Assembly (NCBI GenBank): GCA_018062085.1
Contig: JAGOSY010000014.1
Coordinates: 1 to 64,000, forward strand
Length of the DNA stretch: 64,000 nt
Direction of reading: 5' to 3'
Source: a bacterium
GTDB lineage: Bacteria; Cyanobacteriota; Vampirovibrionia; Obscuribacterales; Obscuribacteraceae
This document shows positions 8,901-17,819 of this stretch, piece by piece. The translations under genes and the position numbers were made by a program. Positions within the stretch are counted from its first letter, which is position 1. Each line of letters begins with the position of its first letter. Under the pieces are notes generated by a model, which did not search any database, was not told where the DNA came from, and saw nothing but the letters and a program-made list of their open reading frames with translations.

Positions 8901-9995
8901 ATGAGTGACGAAGCTGACAAAACAAAGGAAGTAGCCAAACTAGAGCCCGCGCCTGAAACAATATTGCGCGGCGGCCTGATCAAAAACTAAGCATTGCAAG
9001 CAAACTGGCGCGAAACCCAAGCACAGCACATGCTAGGACAGGATGAATCAGCCACTGACTTGTTCTACAAGCCAGGAGCGGCCAAGGAAGCGACTGAGAA
9101 ATTTGAGCTATTCGACAGCAGCAAGGAGGATACTCTACTAGCGTCCAACATTGTGCCGAATGTCGCTCCAGTTGAACAGATCCCTCATCTTCAAGCTGTT
9201 GCCCCAGAAGCAGATGCCATCATAGCTCGCGACCTAAAGCAGGATTATCACGGACTTCGCAATATTGGGCTTGGCGCTGATGTTGTGCGTATGACCTCTC
9301 CAGGCTCAGACCGGCTGGTATTTCCATATCGCGGCACCGAAGATGCACGACTTGCCGAATGCACAAAGACTAATCCTCAAGCTTGGAATGATGCGTTCCA
9401 TGCCTTCCCGGAGTTGGGCAAGTATTTGTCAGAACAAGATGGAAGCAAGCTTATGAGGGCATTAGTAAGAAACGAGCTTCACAACTACGACGTTAAAGAC
9501 CGTATGGGAGGCAATAAATCCAATCACGGCCAAGTGCCATTTGATGAGACACTTGGCTATTCTCAGATATCAGTCGATGGAGTCAAAATGTTTGAACTGC
9601 AGTACCCGAAACTCAAAGAGTTTCTTGAGTGCAAGGGCTACACCGGAAAAAATCATGAAGCACAGGCTTTGCAAGACCCAACCTGCACCCCGATGATCGT
9701 TGCCGCAAAGCTGCAAACTGAAGTAGATGCCCTTAAGAACTCACATGATAAATTACATTCGGTCAAACCAATTTCAATCACTTGGCGCACACTAGCTTAT
9801 ACTTACAATTCTGATGTTTACTACAATCCTAAATCATCAACGAATCCTGATATTCATGCAAATGTGATCCCGAAAGCAAAAGAGCTGGAGCATTTACGAG
9901 GATATGAAAAGGCTTATCCAACAAGCGATGAACGTGTTTTGAATAAGTCCGAGCATCTAAAAAATGTAGAACAGCAGTTGGCTTTTTTACGCTGA
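8901..9995 (+). pseudogene. Putative lytic-transglycosylase-like protein gene interrupted by an in-frame TAA
   Basis: A well-placed GGAG (8889-8892) precedes ATG 8901, which opens MSDEADKTKEVAKLEPAP and runs in frame to TAA 8988-8990. The same frame then stays open to TGA at 9993-9995 for another 333 codons. The only starts after the stop are a TTG at 8994 and ATG 9030, and neither has a good ribosome-binding site. The simplest reading is one gene with a premature stop or a sequencing error. The long part contains LVRNELHNYD, TLGYSQISVDGV and MIVAAKLQTEVDAL, which recall the Glu and the GLmQi motif of SLT-type lytic transglycosylases; that is a weak resemblance. No signal peptide is visible. 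If functional, the product probably starts at 8994 or 9030. Confidence 0.55.
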
Positions 9996-10280
9996 GCTGT
10001 CTTTCTGCGCAACTCTTCCGAATACTGCAAAGCCACAGCCTAAGCCTATCAACCCGGCAGGAATAGCAATAAGGAATGAGTCCTTGAGTGAGTTTAGAAA
10101 TATTTGTTGTTCGGTTACATTATGCTTAATTCCAAGCTCTCGCTCGTGATCTACACCGTCTGAAATGTCGCAATAGTCCCAAATAGTCCAAACTGACATA
10201 ACTGCTACTAAAGGAATGAAAAAGGACAGAATTAGATTTTTTCTCAATATTTTGAATCGCTGGCTGTCTTTCTTGACCAT
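9987..10280 (-). CDS. Small two-helix membrane protein, unknown
   Basis: A 97-residue basic-ended protein with two likely transmembrane helices: about residues 17-36 (LILSFFIPLVAVMSVWTIW) and about 70-88 (LIAIPAGLIGLGCGFAVFG). Between them is a charged loop of about 35 residues. Start ATG 10280 follows an AAAGG about 10 bases upstream. Its 3' end overlaps the convergent gene ending at 9995 by 9 bp. I do not recognise the family, and the size means the call rests on the two well-formed helices and the start signal. Confidence 0.55.
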   Translation of the reverse strand: MVKKDSQRFKILRKNLILSFFIPLVAVMSVWTIWDYCDISDGVDHERELGIKHNVTEQQIFLNSLKDSFLIAIPAGLIGLGCGFAVFGRVAQKDSSA

Positions 10281-10531
10281 TGGTAAATTGCCTTTGCCTG
10301 GGGTAATGACTAGAGGTTGATCTCTTTCGCTACCGGCTTTGTTCGTTTCTCTTTTTCTAACTCTTACTTTAGCCTACTTAGACCTCCGGCGAACTGTGTT
10401 GGGCTCATAATTTTTCCTTCTGATTTGATTAGAAGTTGCGCTGGGGTGGGGCGATTACGAACTGATGGTTGATAGATTGGGTTCTAACAGGTCATCATGG
10501 CTATAGGTTCAAAGCTTTTTCTGGTGCCTCA

Positions 10532-11455
10532 ATGACTATAAATCTAACAAAAAGTAGACTCACTGCGCGCACTATTGTGTTGGCAGGCTTGCTCATACTG
10601 TCATTTATTCACGCGCGCAGTGCTGCTGCTGGTGACAAAGTCGAATCAGACAGGCTCATTCAAAAGCTGCTGAAAATTGCTCCATCCGCAAATCTCAATT
10701 ATTTTCGAATACTCTCCGCTCGTTCGCTTGGTCTGCCAGACACCGCAACTTCAGATCAGATTCAAACTGCATACGCTCACGCTGAGTTTCAGGCTGAGGC
10801 AAGGATGTGTGGGTGGCCATTGAATTTGTCGGACACTGAATACTGTGCGCTTAGTGAAAGTCGAAGAAAAATAGTGCTTGCCGAATACGGTTATCCAGAA
10901 GTGGCAACAGATAAGATTTCACAATCCTTGCTGTCTGTTAAAGAGGCCATGATGTTCGCGCCACGGAATCTCACTAATTTGATGGTAGATATGCCTCCAT
11001 CTTCTTGCGGCGGAGCTATTAACGAAAGCGTGATGAGCTATGAACAGGCTTGGCGGATGTTTGCGGCCAAGCAAGCAGCTGGTCTGCCGCCGTGGGCCAG
11101 CGACAAAGAACTTGAGACTTTGCAGCATGAAAAACTTCGCGCCATGCTAATTAAAGGGCTGCATTTGAAATCTACCGCTTCGTTTGAAGAAATCAATATT
11201 GCCCAAGGACAGATTGGTAAACATGAGCACAGCATGCTTCTCCACCGTATCTTTAAGGCATCTCCAGAAGTTCCAGACGCAGTGCTGGAGACGCAGCTAA
11301 AGCCTTTGGCAGAGGCTCTAGGATATCCATTTTATAATCGAGGCACTCAGTGTGCCGGTGGTCGCGTTTCCACTGCTGACGACCTTTTGAGCGCTGCCTT
11401 GAGGCCACAGGTGTTACAACCAGCCCATGGGCAAGCTGGCGCGCTAGGATGGTAA
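10532..11455 (+). CDS. Secreted protein of unknown function
   Basis: From ATG 10532 the product has 307 residues and begins with a convincing signal peptide: basic MTINLTKSRLTART, a hydrophobic core IVLAGLLILSFIHA and the cleavage region ARSAAAG. An in-frame ATG at 10469 would add 21 residues ahead of the signal and is less likely. The mature part is helical, with two similar-looking blocks, each with short YGYPE or LGYPF segments and Glu/Gln-rich helices. It also contains several cysteines (for example MCGWPL, SSCGGA, TQCAGG). I do not recognise the family. Its stop overlaps the next gene's start (ATGGTAA, 11449-11455), so the two are probably translated together. Confidence 0.65.
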   Translation: MTINLTKSRLTARTIVLAGLLILSFIHARSAAAGDKVESDRLIQKLLKIAPSANLNYFRILSARSLGLPDTATSDQIQTAYAHAEFQAEARMCGWPLNLSDTEYCALSESRRKIVLAEYGYPEVATDKISQSLLSVKEAMMFAPRNLTNLMVDMPPSSCGGAINESVMSYEQAWRMFAAKQAAGLPPWASDKELETLQHEKLRAMLIKGLHLKSTASFEEINIAQGQIGKHEHSMLLHRIFKASPEVPDAVLETQLKPLAEALGYPFYNRGTQCAGGRVSTADDLLSAALRPQVLQPAHGQAGALGW

Positions 11456-11760
11456 CTGTGACGGGAATGAGACATTATCCGGTCTATCTCTACTGTGGTT
11501 TGCCTTGTTTATATTTATTCCTTGCCGTAACTAAGGCGAATTTCGGTTGGGATGGAAACGACTTGGTTTGGCGCGTTGGTGTGGCTGTATCTTTTCTTCC
11601 GGCAAGTTTCCTATGTAAGCGAATTTTGGATTCAACTCCTTGTGGTGCCAAGAAGAAGTACGGAAAAGCTCTTGCAGCTTTAATTGCACTACCGATAGTG
11701 ATTCACGTGCTAGGTATAACAATCATCAATAGCGCGCCTGGTATCGGGTCCTCGCTGTAG
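11449..11760 (+). CDS. Small membrane protein coupled to the upstream secreted protein
   Basis: A 103-residue protein with about three hydrophobic segments: residues about 9-27 (VYLYCGLPCLYLFLAV), 42-58 (VGVAVSFLPASFLC) and 75-95 (ALAALIALPIVIHVLGITI). ATG 11449 overlaps the upstream stop by 7 bp. The family is not recognised. The tight coupling suggests it works with, or anchors, the secreted protein before it. Confidence 0.6.
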   Translation: MVTVTGMRHYPVYLYCGLPCLYLFLAVTKANFGWDGNDLVWRVGVAVSFLPASFLCKRILDSTPCGAKKKYGKALAALIALPIVIHVLGITIINSAPGIGSSL

Positions 11761-11785
11761 GGTGAGGGGCAACCAGCTTGTTTAG

Positions 11786-12183
11786 TCATCGATTCAATTT
11801 CGTTGAACGTCTACACAATGAGATGGAATCTTCTTTGATTAGCAGTTCATCGCTTGTGTCAAACGATGAATTGACATAGCCGTAATTTAGGTTCGCTACT
11901 TTTCCGGAATTGAAAAGCGCTTTAACTGCGTACTCAGAGTCATTTGTGATGGGGAAGTCGAGTGTCCGGCTTTCACCTTTCTTGATGGCACCAATAGTAT
12001 GCAATCGTTTGCATACTGTAATACTGAGCGTTGCAATGTCTTCATTTCCGTGGTTGACGATAAGAAGGTGCCCTTTTCCTGGTATGAACAGTATTGCTGC
12101 TATACCTATGACAAAGACTAGGCATAGGAAGCCGGTGCAAGTTTTGATAATGTTTCTGATTTTCAGTGGATACTCGCTCGCAT
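11786..12183 (-). pseudogene. Small membrane-anchored beta-domain protein with a disrupted start
   Basis: On the minus strand a frame is open from 12193 to TAG 11786. It encodes a single transmembrane helix (TGFLCLVFVIGIAAILFIPG) followed by about 85 residues with a small beta-sandwich look: HLLIVNHGNEDI, GAIKKGESRTLDF, ITNDSEYAV and NYGYVN. This pattern (Asn-His-Gly, GxIxxGESR, DSxY, GYV) recurs in small membrane-anchored bacterial proteins of unknown role. The frame has no ATG, GTG or TTG before the TTG at 12004, which would drop the helix and half the domain. An ATG at 12183-12181 lies one base out of frame and meets TGA after six codons, so a one-base indel would restore an intact gene. 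Sequencing error or real decay are both possible. Confidence 0.5.
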
Positions 12184-12248
12184 GTTTGTCAGCCTACTGT
12201 ATGCATTCAGTATAAGACTTAGGGCACCTGCTCTGATGGTTGTAGCGT

Positions 12249-13046
12249 TTATTCACGCACAAATTCTCCTAGCCGGTAAACGTCAGTAAATCCGATCTTT
12301 CGATAAACAGACAGCCCCATCTCTGACGAGTAGAGGGCAATTGGATAGGTAGAGTTTTGCCAGGCGTGTTGGATAGCTGCTTCTACGAGACTGCGGCCAT
12401 AGCCGCGGTTGCGAAAATCGGAGAGTGTCGCAACGTTGTAAATCACCGTAATCTCGCTGGTGGTCAGGTAATATGCACAGCAAGCTGGCTTGTTGTCTAC
12501 GTATCCCACAAGCCAAGCTTCTGGTTGAGACGAGCCAAGGCGGCCTCTGATGAATTGTTCAAAGTGATCGCGGATGGTGTCGTTGAGGTCAAAGCAGGTG
12601 CAGTATGGCTCCAGCCAGTCAATTACTTCGTGGTGTGTGCTAACTACTTTTACTGTCATCTCAGCGGGCTGGGTGGAGCTGACAAGCTGCCCAGGCATGA
12701 GCGCTAGTGCTGGTACGGTTCCAGCGTCCCTTAAACCGCAAGCGACCAATGCTTCACCCACCCGCTCTGGCTCGCTGGTGAGCACGCCCACGCGCCAGAG
12801 CATAGGCACGGCGGGGTTCTTTCTGAGAGTGCGAGCGACAATTTCGTCCAAATTCTTGGCGCTGCCATTGGTTCGGAATACACCATTGATCCAAGCGGCG
12901 CTGTAGCCCGACCAGAATTCGGCGGTGTTTTCATCTTCACTGAATATGGTGCCATTGATGCCGCTAATTAGGCGAAAGCCATTGATATAGTTGCGCTCCA
13001 TGCGGCGCGCAATGTCGAGATTGCTTATATCTAGCTGCTGCGTCAC
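12249..13046 (-). CDS. GNAT-family N-acetyltransferase
   Basis: A 265-residue protein. The C-terminal about 120 residues carry the GNAT fold: motif A with the acetyl-CoA pyrophosphate loop in VATLSDFRNRGYGRSLVE (R/Q-x-x-G-x-G/A type), followed by the motif B-like strand ALYSSEMGLSVYRKIGF. The N-terminal half is a divergent GNAT-like region (FRTNGSAKNLDEIV, LWRVGVLTSEP). This suggests a double-GNAT arrangement with one active site. The substrate cannot be read from sequence. Its start lies 2 bp after the stop of the SGNH gene, so it is the last gene of a leftward MBOAT-SGNH-GNAT operon, where modification of an envelope component is plausible. Confidence 0.82.
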   Translation of the reverse strand: MTQQLDISNLDIARRMERNYINGFRLISGINGTIFSEDENTAEFWSGYSAAWINGVFRTNGSAKNLDEIVARTLRKNPAVPMLWRVGVLTSEPERVGEALVACGLRDAGTVPALALMPGQLVSSTQPAEMTVKVVSTHHEVIDWLEPYCTCFDLNDTIRDHFEQFIRGRLGSSQPEAWLVGYVDNKPACCAYYLTTSEITVIYNVATLSDFRNRGYGRSLVEAAIQHAWQNSTYPIALYSSEMGLSVYRKIGFTDVYRLGEFVRE

Positions 13047-13048
13047 TT

Positions 13049-14497
13049 TTACTTCGACTGGCGAATAAGCTCTGCCAGCGGCAGGTCTAGCTGGTCGGCA
13101 ACATACTTTTGGCCACTTGGAGTAAGGTGAGCTGTGTAGAAGAGTGAGTTGAGTTTCTCGGCACTATAGGTGGTGGCTGCTTGTTGCGCGTCGATGAAAG
13201 GAATGTTGTTTTCTTGGCATTGCTTTTTCACAATTACTACTTCAGAGCCGTGGTTTACTCCCAGCATTGGTTGGTCCATACCGGCTATGGGTGCTAGTGT
13301 TGCTCTTGATGGTAAGGCATAGACTACAAACTTACAATTGTGGCTGTCTGTCTCTTTTTTGAATTCTTGCAAGAGAGCTTCCATGGTGTTTGTGATTACA
13401 CCGATAAAGGTCTTGTTGCTAGCTTCGACTTTGGCTCGTTCTTCTAAGGCCGCTTTGCGCTTGTCGAAAGCTGCCTGCTTGCCTGTTAAATCGTTTTGCT
13501 TCTGGGCTTGTTCTGCTTCTTTTGAAAGGTCTTGTTTAACCGCTACTTTTACTGCGGCAACAGGCTTGGTATATTGCCAGTTGGGCATTTGAATTGTGCC
13601 GATTGTGGCGTTGTAGATTTGGGCACCAAGATTGGGCCAGTAACCGTCTTGGGCTGAATCATGGGTGAATTGCTTGAATACTTTTACCGGCGAGATGAAG
13701 AAGCCCATTATCGCTTTGTAAACTTCGTTGCTGCTGCTGGCTTCGGTTTCATAAGCCGAGATTAAGCCCCAAATACGCGAGTTTGCTCTGAGCCAGGCTA
13801 CGCTGTTGAGGAATTTGCCTCGGGGTGATTTCATCCAGGCTTTAACTGAGCCCGAGTCAACTAAGAGTTTCTGTCCTGGCAGCTTGAGAGCGTAAGGGCG
13901 CAGGTTGCTGATAGCGGCATCAGGGGCTGACCAGTTCTCAAACATGTCGCGGCTGTCGTAGCCCATTAGCACCATATCTGGTGAGTACTTAAAGACTTCG
14001 CGTTTCATCAGCAAAAATTCTTGTACTGTTGAATAGCCAGACACGCCAAAGTTGAGCACCTGCACTGGGCGACCAAGTATCTTCGTCAAGCGCTTCTCTA
14101 GTAGCTGTCCGGCTGTGTCTTCAAGAGCTACTTGAATGCCTTCAACTTGCGAGTCGCCCAGCAAAACTATGCGATAAACACCAGCTGGTTTAGCCTCGGT
14201 TATGCCACTTTCACGCAAGCCATTGCTGTGTAAGTATGAGCGAGCATAACCTTCCTTGCGCCAGGTAATGCTCTTGTTGGTCATGTGTACTGTGCCAATT
14301 TCGGGGTCGAGCTTGAATAGCTCTTCTTCGCCCAGGCCGGCAAATGCCAAGGTTGCTTCAACAGCTAACAGTGCCACTACCTGCCAAGCAATGTAGGGTA
14401 GCAGGCGCTTAAACAAGGGTTGCTTGAATTCGCGTGGAACTTTGAGTTCTACTTCCTTTTCCGTTTCTACTTTTGCTGCTGCTAGATTGGTGGTCAT
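13049..14497 (-). CDS. Membrane-anchored SGNH/AlgX-like acyl-transfer partner of MBOAT
   Basis: A 482-residue protein with one N-terminal transmembrane helix (about 33-53) and a large extracytoplasmic part. Residues 111-120 hold the SGNH block I signature VLLGDSQVEG (Ser about 116), followed by VLNFGVSGYSTVQE (block II Gly) and the C-terminal AHLTPSGQ with the catalytic-type His. In classical SGNH hydrolases an Asp sits three residues before that His; here the position is Tyr (YTAH). About 70 residues in the middle form a Lys/Gln/Ala-rich coiled-coil-like insert. It sits 27 bp downstream of the MBOAT gene. Such pairs O-acetylate exopolysaccharide or cell-wall polymers, with MBOAT moving the acyl group across the membrane and the SGNH protein placing it. 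Confidence 0.82.
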   Translation of the reverse strand: MTTNLAAAKVETEKEVELKVPREFKQPLFKRLLPYIAWQVVALLAVEATLAFAGLGEEELFKLDPEIGTVHMTNKSITWRKEGYARSYLHSNGLRESGITEAKPAGVYRIVLLGDSQVEGIQVALEDTAGQLLEKRLTKILGRPVQVLNFGVSGYSTVQEFLLMKREVFKYSPDMVLMGYDSRDMFENWSAPDAAISNLRPYALKLPGQKLLVDSGSVKAWMKSPRGKFLNSVAWLRANSRIWGLISAYETEASSSNEVYKAIMGFFISPVKVFKQFTHDSAQDGYWPNLGAQIYNATIGTIQMPNWQYTKPVAAVKVAVKQDLSKEAEQAQKQNDLTGKQAAFDKRKAALEERAKVEASNKTFIGVITNTMEALLQEFKKETDSHNCKFVVYALPSRATLAPIAGMDQPMLGVNHGSEVVIVKKQCQENNIPFIDAQQAATTYSAEKLNSLFYTAHLTPSGQKYVADQLDLPLAELIRQSK

Positions 14498-14524
14498 TGG
14501 CTACTCTAGAATTGGAAGTATGAC

Positions 14525-16135
14525 TTAGAACTGGAAATAAACAAAAGGAACTGCTTCAAGAGGCTTTGATGCCACCATCAGTATGGCTGCTGCGGTGTAC
14601 GTAGCCAGTCTCAATGGGTTCAAAAATACGACTTGACCTGGGGCCTGATTTTCATTTTGAGAGGGAGTCTTGATAAATTTATCGATGGCAGTTTGGTGGT
14701 GGCGCAGATATTCAGTTAGTTGCCAGAAGATGAAGTAAGCGGCGCCAATCACAAGAATGCCTGATTTGCAGAGAGGTTCAATCAATGTCGCTGTGCCCTG
14801 GAGGCTGAAGGCGCCGGCCCAGAGATTTAAACCGTGAGGAATATCTGGTGAGCGGAAAATTGAATAGGTCAGAACCACAAACACTGTATTGAATAGAATT
14901 GCTAGTACTGTTCCAATTTGGCTAGCGCAGGCTTGCTTCATTTTAGGAGCGCCTTCTAAGACCCTGCACCATTCGCGGTGCACAATCAGACCGATACCTT
15001 GAGTGGCACCAAACAATATGTAGTGCCAGGTGGCACCGTGCCAGATGCCGCAGACGACCATGGTAATGAAGAGGTTGCGGTGTTGGTTCCAAATACCAGC
15101 GCGCGAGCCGCCTAATGGTATATAGACATAGTCTCTCAGCCAACTGCCAAGCGACATGTGCCATTTGCGCCAGAATACTGAAATATCAGTGGATAGCAGA
15201 GGCAAGTCGAAGTTGATTGGCAGTCTGATACCAAGCAAGAGTGCTGAGCCCCGGCCCATGTCGGTGTAGCCAGAGAAATCGCAGTAGACCTGAACGACAA
15301 AGCCGAAGGCTGCTATCCAGGCGTCTGGGCAAGATAGAGGGTCTAAGGTGGCGTAGGGTCTGGCAATGATGGCGGCAATGGGGTCGGCCAGGGCTGCTTT
15401 TTTAAAGAGCCCTTGCATGAATAAGCTGGTGCCTTCAATCATAAGAGGATTGGTAAGTGGCAGGGGGTTGCGCAGTTTGGGGATGAAATCTTGGTAGCGC
15501 TTGATTGGCCCAGCGATTTGCGAGGGGAAGAAGACAGCGAAGGCGGCAAATTCGAAGAATGAGCGCACAGCCTTGTCGCCTTTGTAGACATCGCTTAAAT
15601 AATGCACGAATTCAAAGACGAAGAAGCTGATGCCCAGCGGCAAGAGTGCTTCAACTAGAGGTAGCTGCAGGCCGGAGAGCTGGGTTTTGTATTGAGGAAT
15701 AAATGGCGCAACAGCGTGAACTACTGCGCTGACATTCTCAATGACGAAGTTGATGTACTTGTAGTAGCAAAGGGCGCCAACGTTGAGCAGCAGGCCGACA
15801 AGCAGCATAGCTTTGGCGAGCCTAGGGTGGTCGTATTTGGCAACCAATTTAGGTTTTGACTTGGGCTTTGCTAGTGAATCTGCTGTTTGCCCTTCATCCG
15901 CAATTTTCTCCGGAGAAACTAACTCAGGGGCGCGGCAGTTTTCTATGCCTATCGACAATGCCCAGTTGATAACAGTCATCAATGCCAGCAAAACGCCATA
16001 GATAGGCAGCCAGCTCATATAGAAGACGTAGCTTGCCACCACAGTCAAAATCAGACGAGGTAGCCCGCTTAGGCGCCAGTAGAGAAAGACCACTATTGGT
16101 AGGAAGACCAGATATTGAACGCTGCTGAAGATCAT
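14525..16135 (-). CDS. MBOAT-family O-acyltransferase (AlgI/DltB type)
   Basis: A 536-residue polytopic protein of normal length for the family. It opens with the typical IFSSVQYLVFLPIVVFLYW and VASYVFYMSWLP segments. It contains VQVYCDFSGYTDMGRGSALLLG and the ISVFWRKWHMSLGSWLRDYVY block. The conserved catalytic His lies in VVCGIWHGATWHYILFG. A charged cytoplasmic loop (about 75-105) is longer than in AlgI. ATG 16135 is preceded by an AGGAA. It is the first gene of the leftward operon with the SGNH-like and GNAT genes. It probably transfers acyl groups from cytoplasmic acyl-CoA to an exported polymer; the polymer is unknown. Confidence 0.93.
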   Translation of the reverse strand: MIFSSVQYLVFLPIVVFLYWRLSGLPRLILTVVASYVFYMSWLPIYGVLLALMTVINWALSIGIENCRAPELVSPEKIADEGQTADSLAKPKSKPKLVAKYDHPRLAKAMLLVGLLLNVGALCYYKYINFVIENVSAVVHAVAPFIPQYKTQLSGLQLPLVEALLPLGISFFVFEFVHYLSDVYKGDKAVRSFFEFAAFAVFFPSQIAGPIKRYQDFIPKLRNPLPLTNPLMIEGTSLFMQGLFKKAALADPIAAIIARPYATLDPLSCPDAWIAAFGFVVQVYCDFSGYTDMGRGSALLLGIRLPINFDLPLLSTDISVFWRKWHMSLGSWLRDYVYIPLGGSRAGIWNQHRNLFITMVVCGIWHGATWHYILFGATQGIGLIVHREWCRVLEGAPKMKQACASQIGTVLAILFNTVFVVLTYSIFRSPDIPHGLNLWAGAFSLQGTATLIEPLCKSGILVIGAAYFIFWQLTEYLRHHQTAIDKFIKTPSQNENQAPGQVVFLNPLRLATYTAAAILMVASKPLEAVPFVYFQF

Positions 16136-16437
16136 TCGGTTCCTATTTGCCAGCGAAAGCCATAAATAGAGGCAAGAACTTGTGAGTATACAAGAGGATG
16201 GCCTAGGCTTACAGGTGCTGTAAATAATCTCTTTTCAATCGCCTTCCATTAACTAGCATTAATTACGAGATGTTGACTATACAAAAGATACATTAGTACC
16301 ATTTGATATATTCAGTAATTGAGTTATGGCATCCCTGTTCAGCAAGGGCTTCCCGCGGGCTGGCGGTTAGCTCAGTTTATTTGTTGCCGGCTATATTCCA
16401 AATCGTTATCGGCCTGGTTTTTTCCAAGGAGAAATAA
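16136..16437. promoter_or_regulatory. Divergent intergenic region with a candidate rightward promoter
   Basis: These 302 bp separate the leftward MBOAT operon from the rightward aminotransferase. No gene is seen. A sigma70-like pair, TTGACT (16273-16278) and TACCAT (16297-16302) with an 18-bp spacer, points toward the aminotransferase and would give a leader of about 130 bases. A strong Shine-Dalgarno AAGGAG lies just before ATG 16438. The self-complementary run TCCCGCGGG near 16354 could form a small hairpin in the leader. Confidence 0.35.
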
Positions 16438-17751
16438 ATGTCAGTTCCCTTGAATCGCGAAGAGCTTAAGAAGAAGCGTGAGAAATTCATCATCCCTGGT
16501 GTTAAGCAAATGTACGCTGACCCACCTCACTTCGTTAAAGGGAAAGGTCAATACCTCTTTGATGAAACCGGTCGCGAATATCTAGATATGTTCGCCGGTA
16601 TCGTCACCGTATCGGTTGGGCACTGCCATCCGAAAGTTGTGCAGGCTACTGTTAATCAGGTTAATACTCTGCAGCACACCTCTACTATATTTATGACCCA
16701 ACCTATGGTCGACCTTGGCGAGAAGCTAGCTGAAATTACCCCGGGTGATATGGGCAAGTCGTTCATCACCAATTCTGGTACTGAAGCTAATGAAGCGGCT
16801 ATTCGCTTTGCCCGCTTGGCCACTGGTCGTCACGAAGTGATTGCCCTTGAGCACTCATATCACGGTGAATCGCACCTGGCCTCGACTTTGACTGCTAACC
16901 ACAACTGGCGTCCAGATACCATGCCGGCTGCTGGTGTGGCTTATGCCGCTAATGCTTACTGCTACCGCTGCCCCTTCAAAAAATCGCCTGATAGCTGTGG
17001 TCTTGAATGTGCTCAAGATGTAGAGCGCGTCATTCAATCGCAAACTAGTGGCAAACCTGCAGTAATGATTGCCGAACCCATTCAAGGTGTGGGCGGCGCC
17101 ATTACGCCACCAGACGATTACTTCATTGAAGTGAAGAAGATTCTAGAAAAATATGGCGCTCTCTTTATTGCTGATGAAGTGCAGACTGGTGTTGGCCGCA
17201 CCGGCAAACATTGGTTTGGTATCAGCAGCTACGGTGTGCAGCCAGACATTATCACCATGGCCAAAGGTCTAGCTAACGGCCTGCCAATTGGCGCTGTGGT
17301 CACAACCGAAGCTGTAGCTAAAGCTTTGCAAAAGCAAACTATCAATACTTTTGGTGGCAATCCGGTATCTGCTGCAACGGCTCTTGCTGTTCTAGAAACC
17401 ATTGAAGAAGAAAAATTGATGGAAAATGCCCGCGTAGTGGGCGAGTATTTGATGGCTGGCCTGAAAGATTTGCAGAAGCAATTCCCTGAAGTGATCGGTG
17501 ATGTGCGCGGCAAAGGCCTGATGGTCGGCATGGAGCTAGCCGATAAGAACAAAGTGCCACTGACTCAAGAAACTATGCGCGTCGTCGAAATGTCTAAAGA
17601 CGAAGGGGTGGTAATTGGTAAAGGTGGAATGTGGGGTAACGTCATTCGCATCAAGCCACCACTAACAATCACTAAAGACAACGTTGATACCATGCTCAAA
17701 GTACTGAAGAAGTGCATTGAATCTGTAGTTAAAGTTCACGCCAAAGCCTAA
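16438..17751 (+). CDS. Class III PLP aminotransferase (beta-alanine/beta-aminoisobutyrate or AGXT2-like)
   Basis: A 437-residue fold-type I PLP enzyme. Landmarks are VGHCHPKVVQA (about 60), SGTEAN (113-118), FIADEVQTGVGRTG (Asp about 246, pyridine N) and the Schiff-base Lys276 in ITMAKGLANG. The Cys-rich loop YCYRCPFKKSPDSCGLEC (about 174-191) is typical of AGXT2-type enzymes, which use beta-alanine or 3-aminoisobutyrate with pyruvate or glyoxylate. Its position before beta-ureidopropionase and PreTA makes transamination of the end product of pyrimidine breakdown the likely role. Alanine:glyoxylate or 4-aminobutyrate activity remain possible. Confidence 0.9.
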   Translation: MSVPLNREELKKKREKFIIPGVKQMYADPPHFVKGKGQYLFDETGREYLDMFAGIVTVSVGHCHPKVVQATVNQVNTLQHTSTIFMTQPMVDLGEKLAEITPGDMGKSFITNSGTEANEAAIRFARLATGRHEVIALEHSYHGESHLASTLTANHNWRPDTMPAAGVAYAANAYCYRCPFKKSPDSCGLECAQDVERVIQSQTSGKPAVMIAEPIQGVGGAITPPDDYFIEVKKILEKYGALFIADEVQTGVGRTGKHWFGISSYGVQPDIITMAKGLANGLPIGAVVTTEAVAKALQKQTINTFGGNPVSAATALAVLETIEEEKLMENARVVGEYLMAGLKDLQKQFPEVIGDVRGKGLMVGMELADKNKVPLTQETMRVVEMSKDEGVVIGKGGMWGNVIRIKPPLTITKDNVDTMLKVLKKCIESVVKVHAKA

Positions 17752-17819
17752 CTCAAGCCTAGAAAAAGACGAATTTAAGCAGAACTTGAGCCGAACTAAA
17801 TACTGAGGAGTGTAAAAGA

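Noticed and set aside
11910..12215. 101-codon plus-strand frame opposite the broken membrane micro-protein
   Set aside because: It is the antisense of a frame with a better helix and domain pattern, has no Shine-Dalgarno, and its product looks like antisense coding composition.
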